Of a stretch of 64,000 nt of DNA, positions 21,503 to 30,003 are shown in pieces. This DNA comes from Xanthomonas sp. (lineage in GTDB: Bacteria; Pseudomonadota; Gammaproteobacteria; Xanthomonadales; Xanthomonadaceae): NCBI GenBank assembly GCA_018262705.1, contig JADFDQ010000001.1:248001-312000 (forward strand). Reading direction: 5' to 3'. Position 1 is the first letter of the stretch. Each line of letters starts with the position of its first letter. The notes below the pieces were generated by a model, which worked only from the letters and a program-made list of their open reading frames with translations, was not told where the DNA came from and did no database searches. Both the position numbers and the translations under genes were made by a program.

Positions 21503-22537
21503 ATGCCTGCCAATAAAGTTTTACACCGCTTCGCACCCATCGCGCTGAGTCTTGCCGTGGCCTGCACGTTCTCGGCGTGCAAGAAAAGCAACGAACCGGC
21601 GCAAACAGGCCCGCAGGCGAGCACTGCGCCTGCGGCAAGTGCGACCCCTGCCGCAGCGCCGGTGGTCTCGTCCGCGGTGTCCCAGATGAGTCCCGAGCAG
21701 CTGCGGGATGCGGCGCGCAAGGCCTACGACGACAATCGGCTGTATGCGCCAACGGGCAATAATGCGATGGAGTACTACCTTGCCCTGCGCGACAAGCAGC
21801 CAGGCGATGCCAGCGCGTCGAGCGCGCTGAACGATCTGTTGCCGATGGCGGTGATCGCCGCGGAGCAGGGCATCGCCCGCGAAGACTTCGATGAGGCCAA
21901 GCGTCTGGTCGGGCTGATTGGCAAAGCCGACGCCAACCACCCGGCGCTGGAGCGGCTCAAAGGCAGCATCGGCAAGGGCGAGGCGCTGGCCGCACAGCGG
22001 ACACAGCAGCAGCAATTGACCGCAGAGCAGGAAGCCAAGCTCAAGGAGGATCAGGCCAAGCAACGTGAGGAGGACCAGAAAAAACTTCAGGAGCAGCAGC
22101 GCCAGTTGGCCCAGCAGCAAACGCAGCAGGCGCAGCAGCAGGCGGCCGAAGAGCAGCAACGGCAAGCCGCAGCGGCGGCCGAAGAACAGCGGCGGCGCGC
22201 CGCCGCGGCGCAGGCACCCGCACCAGCAGCAGCGACGCCTGATGCGCCGCGTCCGGCTGCGCCGCGACCGACCGCATCGAATTCGCTGCAGGTCGTTTCA
22301 ACCGCGTCGCCGCGCTTCCCGCCGGCCGCGCAGCGCGCCGGCGCCGGCGGCAGCATCCAGGTCGAATTCACGGTCGGAACCGACGGTTCGGTGACCGGCG
22401 CCCGGGTGGTGTCTTCGGACGTGCCAAGGCAGTTTGCGCGCGATTTCGAGCGCGAAGCACTGTCTGCGGTCAAGCGCTGGAAATTCCAGCCGATCGATCA
22501 GGCCACCACCACCCGTCGCACGATCACATTCCAGTAA
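21503..22537 (+). CDS. TonB_C-domain envelope protein with Gln-rich helical linker (TolA/TonB-like)
   Basis: 344 residues. The N-terminal signal segment is followed by Cys residues that could be lipidated (LAVACTFSAC-KK). A helical region at about 75-155 precedes a long Gln/Glu/Arg/Ala coiled-coil-like span at about 165-245, with EEQ and QQQ repeats. The TonB C-terminal fold lies at about 265-344, ending KRWKFQPIDQATTTRRTITF. The architecture recalls TolA more than the proline-rich TonB at 8.9 kb. No ExbB/ExbD genes are adjacent. The start is ATG at 21503, with GGGGTAGACGAG just before. It is followed by a terminator. Confidence 0.8.
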   Translation: MPANKVLHRFAPIALSLAVACTFSACKKSNEPAQTGPQASTAPAASATPAAAPVVSSAVSQMSPEQLRDAARKAYDDNRLYAPTGNNAMEYYLALRDKQPGDASASSALNDLLPMAVIAAEQGIAREDFDEAKRLVGLIGKADANHPALERLKGSIGKGEALAAQRTQQQQLTAEQEAKLKEDQAKQREEDQKKLQEQQRQLAQQQTQQAQQQAAEEQQRQAAAAAEEQRRRAAAAQAPAPAAATPDAPRPAAPRPTASNSLQVVSTASPRFPPAAQRAGAGGSIQVEFTVGTDGSVTGARVVSSDVPRQFARDFEREALSAVKRWKFQPIDQATTTRRTITFQ

Positions 22538-22558
22538 TTCGATTTTCGCAAGAGACAA

Positions 22559-22585
22559 AAAAGCCCGGCGCAATGCCGGGCTTTT
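22559..22585. terminator. bidirectional Rho-independent terminator
   Basis: AAAAGCCCGGC and GCCGGGCTTTT pair perfectly over 11 bp around a 5-nt loop, with A-runs on one side and T-runs on the other. It sits between the convergent TonB-like gene (stop 22537) and the ABC permease gene (stop 22608) and probably serves both. Confidence 0.9.
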
Positions 22586-22607
22586 CGTTTCTGCAAGCTG
22601 CGCCCGA

Positions 22608-23797
22608 TCAGGCCGAAATCGCCAGCTTCTCCTGCTTGTAGCGCCACACGGCCAGCGCCCACAACAATGCGGCCAGCGCCAGCGAACTGACGAGATACAG
22701 GCCCCACTGCTGCAGCGTCGCCGCTTCGCCACGGGTGATCTTCTGGATCAATTGGTTCTGCGACAGGAACGGCACCGCGTATTGCCACAGCGCGGTGTCC
22801 TTCAGCGGATACGCCATCAGCCCATAGGCCGGCAGCATTGGCAGCATCATCAACCACATGATGTGGCTCTGCGCTTCCTTCATGCTCTTGGCGCCGGCGG
22901 CCAGCGCGGTAATCAGCGCGGTACCGATCAGGACCAGGGGCGTGAGGGTGATCAGCAGCTTGCCCATGGCGAGGAAACTGACGTCCATCTGCGCGCCGAT
23001 GCCGGCGGCCAGCGTTGCCGAAACCTTGAACGACACCAGGATCAGCAGCATGGACAACAGACCCAGTGCCGCTGCCGCCAGCATCTTGCCGCCCACCAGC
23101 GCCGCCCTTGATGCCGGGGTGGCCAGCAGCGGTTCCAGTGATTGCCGCTCGCGTTCGCCGGCGGTGGTGTCCATCGCCAGATGCGCGCCGCCGATGAAGG
23201 CGAAAATGGTCAGGATCAACGGCAGCAGGATCGCCATGAACTGACTGCTCTTGGCCTCCGGCGTGGCCATCTCGCGGGTGCCGACGTGCAGCGGCGAGGC
23301 GATGGCGGGATTGATCCCGCGGATCAACAACCGCAGCGCACCGACGCCGTTGCCGTAATTTTCCAGCACCTTGCTGACCCGGGCCACCGCGACATCGGCA
23401 TTGCGGCGGGTGGTGTCGGTGATGATGTCGATCTTGGCCGGCTTGCCGCTGCGCCAGTCCTCGGCGAAATCCTCGTCGATGGCCAGCGCCAGATCTTCCT
23501 GCTGGGCGCGCACCCGCGCCTCGATGTCTGCGGGCGCGGGCTTGGCGTTGATGCCGTAGGCGGCGAGCATCTTGACTAGGTTCGGCGCGCGCTCCATCCC
23601 CACCACCGGCAGGCTGATGGGTGTGTCCAGCTGGGTCTCGGTGCGCATCTGGGAGAGCTTGCCGATACCGAGGAAAATCAGCGGATACAGCAGCGGCGCC
23701 ACCAGCAGGCTGAGGAAGAAGGTGCGGCGGTCGCGGTAGAAGTCGCGCCATTCCTTGCGCAGCACCGTCAGCACGGTGGACAGGAAAGTGTTCGAAG

Positions 23798-23801
<4 letters not shown>
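22608..23801 (-). CDS. ABC-2 type transporter permease (NatB-like)
   Basis: 397-residue membrane component of an exporter. The N-terminal helix at about 25-45 is followed by a large extracytoplasmic domain (about 50-185) and then five or six helices to the C-terminus. The sequence MDTTAGERERQSLEPLLATP is typical of NatB/CcmB-like ABC-2 permeases. Its start overlaps the stop of the ATPase gene by 4 bp. NatAB in Bacillus exports sodium; the substrate here is unknown. Confidence 0.85.
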
Positions 23802-24553
<752 letters not shown>

Positions 24554-24623
24554 TGGGCTGGGGCCAGAGGTCTGGGAAAAGGGGCCGGGTAGCGGGTACC
24601 GGGGACAAAGAGCGGTTCGCGAA

Positions 24624-26168
24624 TCACGGCTCGGCGCCGTTGAAATTGGTGAACGGGTAGGCGTAGCCCAGCGTGTCCAGGCAATGGCCATCCAGCGATT
24701 TGGCATCGGCCTTTTCGATGAACTGCGCGAACAGTTTGGGCATGCAGCCGGCGGCGATCACGTTGTGGCCCTGGCCTTTGAGCACGAACAGGCGGCCGTT
24801 GGGCAGCGACTTCACCACCGCCTCGCCGTAGCGCGGCGGCGTCACCGGATCGAACTCGCCTTCCATCAGCAGCGCCGGAACGCGTGTCGAAAGCGCGTGG
24901 TGGAAATCGGCGGGCACGCTGCCCTTGGGCCAGACCCGGCACATCGCCGCCATGCTTTCCGGCATCGCGTTGCCAAGCACGGTGCCGGCGTCATCGGCGC
25001 GCGCCACCATGCTGTCGGCGTCTTCGCTGCAGGTGACCGACATCTGCATGCCCATCGCCATCGCATCCTTCATCTGGCCGCTCATCAGCTTGGTCAACGC
25101 CATCAAGCCCTCGAAGTGGCCGGCGTTGGCCTCGAAGATGAGCTTGGGCAGCAGCCCGCTGGCCAGCGGCATGTAGGCATACATCCGCACCAGGCCGGCC
25201 ACGGCATCGGCGCTCAGGACGCCCTGCTTGGGTTCGCCGCTGGTGGCGTCGCGGTAGTTCACCGTCACCGGCGCGGTGCGCAGCGTGGCCAGCAGTTGGT
25301 CGAGCTGCGCGCGCGGATCGCCCAGCTTGTCCTTGCACACCGGATCCTTGCTGCACAGTGCGAACTGCAGGGTCAGCGCGTCGTCGAGGTTGCGCGCAAA
25401 AATATTGCCCAGTCCCAGCGTGTTGGGCACCACCGAATCCAGCACGATGCTGCGGGTCTGCGCCGGATGGCGCATGGCGTATTGCTGCGCCACGCGGGTG
25501 CCGTAGCTGATGCCGACCAGGTTGACCTGGGCCACGCCGAGCGCGGCGCGCACGGCATCGAGGTCGGCCACGGCGTCGGTGGTGGTGTAGAAGCGCAGGT
25601 CGGCCCGGTTCGCCAGCGCCGCCGCGCATTTGGACGCCTGCGCCTGCGCCGCTGCCGGCGTGCTGTCGGCAGCGGCGGCGTCGTCATCGTCGAGGGCGCA
25701 GGACAGCAGGTTGGAATGGCCGGTGCCGCGCTGGTCGATCAGGATGACGTTGCGCTGTTTGCGCACTTCCTTGAACACCGGGTCCAGACCGGGGTAGGTG
25801 TCCACCGCCGACTGCCCGGGACCGCCGGCGAGAAAGAACACCGGATCCGGCAGTTTCTCGCCGCCGCCGGTTGGGGCCAGCCAGGCGATGTTGAGTTTGA
25901 TCTTGCGTCCGTTCGGCTGGCTGCGGTTCTCGGGCACCTCGAAGCTGGCGCATTGGGCGTCCAGCGTGTCCTTGCTCGTTGGCGAGCTGAGGCTGCACGG
26001 GGTGAAGGCGATCTTGCCGAACAGCGTCGGCTTGAGGGCTTCCACCGGGCCGGCGTGCTGTCGGCTGGTTGGGGCATTCGCGTCCGGCTTGGGGCGCATG
26101 GCCTTGTAGCCGAAGATCGCTGCGAGAGCGACGATAGCTAGGACAAGTCGGAGCTTGGGGGAGTTCAT
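24624..26168 (-). CDS. exported alpha/beta hydrolase, S33 peptidase-like (TAP-like C-terminus)
   Basis: 514 residues. The N-terminal hydrophobic helix (LRLVLAIVALAAIFGYKAM) directs export or anchors it. The alpha/beta hydrolase core contains the oxyanion-type FFLAGGPGQSAV, the nucleophile elbow GISYGTR, an acidic residue in EGEFDPVTPP and the catalytic His in KGQGHNV. The S33 family with TAP-like C-terminal domain includes prolyl and tripeptidyl aminopeptidases, so a peptidase role in the envelope is likely; the substrate is unknown. ATG at 26168 is preferred over TTG three codons earlier because GAGG is correctly spaced. Confidence 0.85.
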   Translation of the reverse strand: MNSPKLRLVLAIVALAAIFGYKAMRPKPDANAPTSRQHAGPVEALKPTLFGKIAFTPCSLSSPTSKDTLDAQCASFEVPENRSQPNGRKIKLNIAWLAPTGGGEKLPDPVFFLAGGPGQSAVDTYPGLDPVFKEVRKQRNVILIDQRGTGHSNLLSCALDDDDAAAADSTPAAAQAQASKCAAALANRADLRFYTTTDAVADLDAVRAALGVAQVNLVGISYGTRVAQQYAMRHPAQTRSIVLDSVVPNTLGLGNIFARNLDDALTLQFALCSKDPVCKDKLGDPRAQLDQLLATLRTAPVTVNYRDATSGEPKQGVLSADAVAGLVRMYAYMPLASGLLPKLIFEANAGHFEGLMALTKLMSGQMKDAMAMGMQMSVTCSEDADSMVARADDAGTVLGNAMPESMAAMCRVWPKGSVPADFHHALSTRVPALLMEGEFDPVTPPRYGEAVVKSLPNGRLFVLKGQGHNVIAAGCMPKLFAQFIEKADAKSLDGHCLDTLGYAYPFTNFNGAEP

Positions 26169-26213
26169 CGGGAACAACCTCGTTGGATGGTTGCGGTTGG
26201 AAAGGAAACGGGC

Positions 26214-26411
26214 TCAGCCTGGGTCAGGCAGAAACACGTCTTCGATATGCAGCGAAAACAGGCGGGCGATGCGAAACGCCAGCGGCAAGGAGGGGTCATA
26301 TTTGCCGGTCTCCAGCGCGTTGATGGTTTGCCGCGAAACCTCCAGCCGGGTGGCCAGTTCGCCTTGCGACCAGCCGTGAGTCTCACGCAGTTCGCGCAAG
26401 CGGTTGTTCAC
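26214..26411 (-). CDS. XRE-family transcriptional regulator, small
   Basis: 65-residue protein that is almost entirely one helix-turn-helix. The segment [20 protein letters not shown] is the DNA-binding unit, followed by [19 protein letters not shown]. The start is GTG at 26411, which overlaps the stop of the upstream membrane protein (GTGA), so the two are coupled. Small regulators of this type commonly sit with one or two small membrane proteins and repress their own operon. A perfect palindrome in the promoter 0.8 kb upstream fits that role. Confidence 0.85.
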   Translation of the reverse strand: MNNRLRELRETHGWSQGELATRLEVSRQTINALETGKYDPSLPLAFRIARLFSLHIEDVFLPDPG

Positions 26412-27004
26412 AGAAAGCGCTTGGTCAGGATGTATTTGCAGATGCCGTACAGCAGCATCAACAGCGGGAATACCCAGATCATCACCGCGCCGGCGTTGAA
26501 ACTGAGCACCTTGGCCAGATCCAGCAACCCGCCGGCGAAATACAGCAACGACACGCCCAGCGCCGAGATGCCGATGGCTTCGGTTTCGATCCGGCGCTGC
26601 ATTTCGTCGATCTCGCGCAGATAGCGCAGTGCCACCCACATCAACAGGGCGATCGCCAGCGCCGGCAGCACGGCAACCACCGCGCGCAGCGGCATTGAGG
26701 CGATGCCGCGGTTGATCAGCGTCATCGAGCCATACAGCGCCACCGCATAGCCCAGCATAATTGGCAATAGCGCCCGGATGTAGCGTTTGCCGGCGGGCTG
26801 CGCGTACATCTCGTCGCAATGCTCGCGCCACCAGCGCGGCAGCAGCGCAAGCAGCAGCACGCAGAGCAGAAACCCGCAGCTGATCCCCACCCATGCGCCC
26901 ACCGCCGAATCGGGCCATTGCAGCCACCACTTGCCGGCAGCCGCCAGCACCAGGCCGGCCAGCGCGATGCCGACGTAGATCCATTGCATCCGGCGCAGGG
27001 TCAC
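26408..27004 (-). CDS. multi-pass inner-membrane protein of unknown function
   Basis: 198 residues with about six hydrophobic helices (roughly 8-25, 36-54, 78-96, 104-124, 145-163, 168-187) and few charged loops. The most polar loop, [20 protein letters not shown], lies between helices 4 and 5. I do not recognise a characterised family. It is the middle gene of a three-gene operon, overlapping the small membrane protein upstream by 4 bp and the XRE regulator downstream by 4 bp. Confidence 0.8.
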   Translation of the reverse strand: MTLRRMQWIYVGIALAGLVLAAAGKWWLQWPDSAVGAWVGISCGFLLCVLLLALLPRWWREHCDEMYAQPAGKRYIRALLPIMLGYAVALYGSMTLINRGIASMPLRAVVAVLPALAIALLMWVALRYLREIDEMQRRIETEAIGISALGVSLLYFAGGLLDLAKVLSFNAGAVMIWVFPLLMLLYGICKYILTKRFL

Positions 27005-27213
27005 GGTTGTTTGACCTTGCGTGATTTGACGAGAAAGACGATGCCCAGTACGAAGAAGGGCGTGCCCGTGGCAATGAACGTGGTTCCAAGCGACGACAAA
27101 GCCGGCCGGCCGCTGATGGCGAGGGCACTGTTGATAATACCGGCAACGAAAAATGCGCTGCCGATGATCAGGAACGTGATGCCGGTGCGCTTGCTTGTTT
27201 GCGGAGGAGTCAT
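27001..27213 (-). CDS. small two-helix membrane protein
   Basis: 70 residues starting [20 protein letters not shown], with two hydrophobic helices (about 11-33 and 41-63) and a basic tail. Function unknown. ATG at 27213 is preferred to an in-frame GTG at 27249, because that GTG lies inside the palindromic operator and upstream of the expected transcription start. First gene of the operon with the six-helix protein and the XRE regulator. Confidence 0.7.
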   Translation of the reverse strand: MTPPQTSKRTGITFLIIGSAFFVAGIINSALAISGRPALSSLGTTFIATGTPFFVLGIVFLVKSRKVKQP

Positions 27214-27229
27214 GGCGGTGGTGTCCTGT

Positions 27230-27280
27230 GTGTCAAGTTCACTTGACACGACGATACAGGCGTCGCAACGGCAATGTCAA
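27230..27280 (-). promoter_or_regulatory. promoter with palindromic operator for the membrane protein/XRE operon
   Basis: On the minus strand a perfect TTGACA (-35, 27280-27275) is followed after 18 bp by TATCGT (-10, 27256-27251). A 20-bp palindrome (GTGTCAAGT-TC-ACTTGACAC, 27230-27249) covers the expected start point. A CTTGACA half-site recurs at the -35. Steric repression by a dimer, most simply the XRE protein of the same operon, is inferred from position. Confidence 0.65.
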
Positions 27281-27310
27281 GCGACCTTTACATTTGGCGT
27301 GATTGCTCAG

Positions 27311-27393
27311 GCAGGCGCGGGCTTCCGGCGTGAATGTCCCCCGGCCGCTGACGCGGCCTCCTCCTAGACTGCACGCCGGAAGCCCGCGCCTGC
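27311..27393. repeat. nested palindromic element, copy 3
   Basis: Perfectly complementary 22-nt arms (27311-27332 and 27372-27393) enclose a 39-nt core that shares TGTCCCCCGG and CCTCCTCCT with copies 1 and 2. The inner hairpin here is GGCCGC-TGAC-GCGGCC. The arms are unrelated in sequence to those of the other two copies. The element ends 3 bp before the fpr stop codon on the minus strand, so it may form the 3' end of the fpr mRNA. Confidence 0.88.
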
Positions 27394-27396
27394 GAT

Positions 27397-28161
27397 TCAC
27401 TTGTTGCTGACGTATTTTTCGCGGCGGATCCGGCCAATGGGCAGGCCTGTGTCCTTGAGCAGCTCGAAGGTGGCATCCACCATGTCCGGATTGCCGCACA
27501 GATAGGCGATGTCGGTTTCCGGATCCGGGGAGAGTTCGGTCAGCACGTTCTGCACATAACCGTGGCGCACGTCGGGATGGTCGTGCAGGCAGCCGGGTTT
27601 GGGCAGCGCGCGCGACAGGCAGGGGATGTAGCGAAAATTGGGATGGACATCGGCGAAGGCGCGAAACTCGGCGCCGTACAGCAATTCGGCCGGAGTGCGC
27701 GTGCCCTGCAGCAGAACGACTTCTACGCACCGTTCGCGCATCAGCTGTTCCAGCTGTGGCAGCATCGCTCGGTAGGGCGTCACGCCGGTGCCGGTGCCGA
27801 TCAGGAGATAGCGGCGGTTGTCGTCGTTCGGCATCAGGCAGAAGCGGCCGTACGGGCCGCTGGCCTCAATGTCATCTCCGATCTGCAGCGCCTCGAACAG
27901 CGCGGTGGCGGCGCCGCCTGCGACATAGCTGACGGCGATGTCCACACGTGCGTCAGCCGGGGTGTCCAGCGCGCGTCCGAGCGCGATCGAATAGCTGCGG
28001 CGGGCGTCGGCCCCGTCTGCGTACTTGAAGTGGATCTGCAAAAACTGGCCGGGGATGCAGGGCAGCATCTGGCCGTCGTCGCGCACGAAGGACAGGTGCG
28101 CCACGGTCGGCGCCAGCATCCTGCGGGAAACGAGTTTGAGCGGGAAACGGGTGATCGCCAC
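27397..28161 (-). CDS. fpr: ferredoxin--NADP(+) reductase
   Basis: 254-residue flavoprotein passing electrons between NADPH and ferredoxin or flavodoxin. The FAD-binding motif RRSYSIA is at about residues 55-61. The NADP-binding loop IGTGTGVTPYRAM is at about 121-133, followed by LLQGTRT, and the C-terminal CGNPDMV is at about 224-230. Length and motif order match the bacterial Fpr subfamily. The start is GTG at 28161. It is divergent from the YadG-like gene across 79 bp, and hairpin copy 3 directly follows its stop. Confidence 0.9.
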   Translation of the reverse strand: MAITRFPLKLVSRRMLAPTVAHLSFVRDDGQMLPCIPGQFLQIHFKYADGADARRSYSIALGRALDTPADARVDIAVSYVAGGAATALFEALQIGDDIEASGPYGRFCLMPNDDNRRYLLIGTGTGVTPYRAMLPQLEQLMRERCVEVVLLQGTRTPAELLYGAEFRAFADVHPNFRYIPCLSRALPKPGCLHDHPDVRHGYVQNVLTELSPDPETDIAYLCGNPDMVDATFELLKDTGLPIGRIRREKYVSNK

Positions 28162-28240
28162 GGCGCTGCAACACTGCGTGGCAAAGGTGATGCCACAAGG
28201 CTGCCTATACTACCGGCTTCGCGTGAGCAGACGCTGGCAA

Positions 28241-29236
28241 ATGGCTTCGATGAATCTGGATTCCAACGTCCCCGCGTTGCGCGTGCGCGACCTACGAAAA
28301 ACCTACGATGGCGGCGTGCAGGCGCTCAAGGGCGTCAGTCTCGACGTCGCACCGGGCGATTTCCACGCCCTGCTCGGCCCGAACGGTGCCGGCAAAAGCA
28401 CTCTGATCGGCATCGTCAGCGCGCTTGTCAACAAGACCTCGGGAACCGTTGAAGTGTTTGGAATCGACATCGACGCCGATCGCAGCGCGGCGATGCGACA
28501 GATCGGCCTGGTGCCGCAGGAATTCAACTTCAACATGTTCGAAAAGCCGCTGGATATCTGCGTGAACTACGCGGGTTTTTACGGCGTGCCGCGTGCCGAA
28601 GCCTTGCGCCGCGCGGAAGAGGAACTGAGGTGGGCGCATTTGTGGGAGAAGGCGCATACCACCAGCCGCACGTTGTCGGGGGGAATGAAGCGGCGGCTGA
28701 TGATCGCCCGCGCAATGATGACCCGGCCCCGTCTGTTGATCCTCGATGAGCCGACCGCGGGCGTGGACATCGAAATCCGCCGCGACATGTGGAAGACGCT
28801 GCAGGAGATCAACGCCGCCGGCACCACCATCATTTTGACCACGCACTACCTTGAAGAAGCCGAAAGCCTGTGCCGAAACCTGGCCATCATCGACCACGGC
28901 CTCATCATCGAGCGCGGACCGATGAAATCGCTGCTGGCCAAGCTCGATGTGGAAGGTTTTCTGTTCGACGTCGACGGCCCGCTGCCGGCGGAGCTTCCAA
29001 ACATTGATGGCGTCGCGCTGACGGCGCGCGATGCGCAAACGCTGGATCTGGACATGCCGCGGGCGATGGATCTGAACCGGGTGTTCGCCGCCTTCGAACA
29101 GGCGGGAATCCGGGTGCGCTCGATGCGCACCAAGAGCAATCGGCTGGAGGAATTGTTCGTGCGCCTGATTGGGCGTGGCGAAAACGGCGGGGAAAAGGCA
29201 ATGCCCGAAGCAGCGGGCGAGGGCGGACAACAATGA
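28241..29236 (+). CDS. ABC transporter ATP-binding protein (YadG-like)
   Basis: 331 residues. Walker A GPNGAGKST, signature LSGGMKRR, Walker B LLILDEPTAGVD and H-loop LTTHYLEEAE are all present. A C-terminal extension of about 90 residues is typical of ATPases paired with ABC-2 exporters. ATG at 28241 is chosen; MNLDS at 28250 is an alternative. The stop overlaps the permease start by 4 bp. YadGH-type systems are putative exporters without a firmly assigned substrate. Confidence 0.9.
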   Translation: MASMNLDSNVPALRVRDLRKTYDGGVQALKGVSLDVAPGDFHALLGPNGAGKSTLIGIVSALVNKTSGTVEVFGIDIDADRSAAMRQIGLVPQEFNFNMFEKPLDICVNYAGFYGVPRAEALRRAEEELRWAHLWEKAHTTSRTLSGGMKRRLMIARAMMTRPRLLILDEPTAGVDIEIRRDMWKTLQEINAAGTTIILTTHYLEEAESLCRNLAIIDHGLIIERGPMKSLLAKLDVEGFLFDVDGPLPAELPNIDGVALTARDAQTLDLDMPRAMDLNRVFAAFEQAGIRVRSMRTKSNRLEELFVRLIGRGENGGEKAMPEAAGEGGQQ

Positions 29237-30003
29237 GTCATCCCAACCTCGTCGCGCTGGTCACCGTCGCGCGTCGGGAAATCATGCGCATTCTGCGGAT
29301 CTGGACCCAGACCCTGATTCCGCCGGCGATCACGATGACGCTGTATTTCATGATCTTCGGCGGGCTGATCGGTTCGCGGGTGGGCAAGATGGGCGGGCTG
29401 GACTACATGGAGTTCATCGTCCCCGGCCTGGTGATGATGAGCGTCATCCAGAACAGCTACGGCAACATTTCCAGTTCGTTTTTCGGCGCCAAGTTCGGCC
29501 GCTACATCGAAGAGCTGCTGGTCAGCCCGGCACCGGACTGGGTGATCCTCGCCGGCTACGTGGCCGGCGCGATGCTGCGCGGGATCATGGTTGGCATCAT
29601 CGTGATGATCATCGCGATGTTCTTCACTACCGTCCACGTCGCGCATCCGCTGGTGACGGTGACGGCGGTTCTCCTCGGCGCGGTGATCTTCTCGCTGGCG
29701 GGATTTATCAACGCCGTGTTTGCCAAGAAGTTTGATGATGTGGCCATCGTGCCCACCTTCATATTGACCCCGCTGACCTATTTGGGCGGCGTGTTTTATT
29801 CGATCACCTTGCTGCCGCCGTGGGCGCAGGCCGCCACCCACGCCAACCCGATTTTCTACATGGTCAATGCGTTCCGCTACGGCCTGCTGGGGCAAAGCGA
29901 TGTGCCGCTGTGGATGGCCTATGCCTTGATGCTGGGCTTTGTGGCGGTGCTGGCCACGATTGCCTTGACCTTGTTAAAGAAAGGCGTGGGCCTGCGTAGT
30001 TAA
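29233..30003 (+). CDS. ABC-2 type transporter permease (YadH-like)
   Basis: 256 residues with six helices. The YadH-type core reads IPPAITMTLYFMIFGGLIGS near the N-terminus, then FIVPGLVMMSVIQNSYGN, and FLGGVFYS-like LTYLGGVFYSITLLPPWAQ in the C-terminal half. It is coupled to the ATPase gene by ATGA. Its stop is convergent with, and overlaps by 4 bp, the RND pump gene on the other strand. Confidence 0.9.
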   Translation: MSHPNLVALVTVARREIMRILRIWTQTLIPPAITMTLYFMIFGGLIGSRVGKMGGLDYMEFIVPGLVMMSVIQNSYGNISSSFFGAKFGRYIEELLVSPAPDWVILAGYVAGAMLRGIMVGIIVMIIAMFFTTVHVAHPLVTVTAVLLGAVIFSLAGFINAVFAKKFDDVAIVPTFILTPLTYLGGVFYSITLLPPWAQAATHANPIFYMVNAFRYGLLGQSDVPLWMAYALMLGFVAVLATIALTLLKKGVGLRS

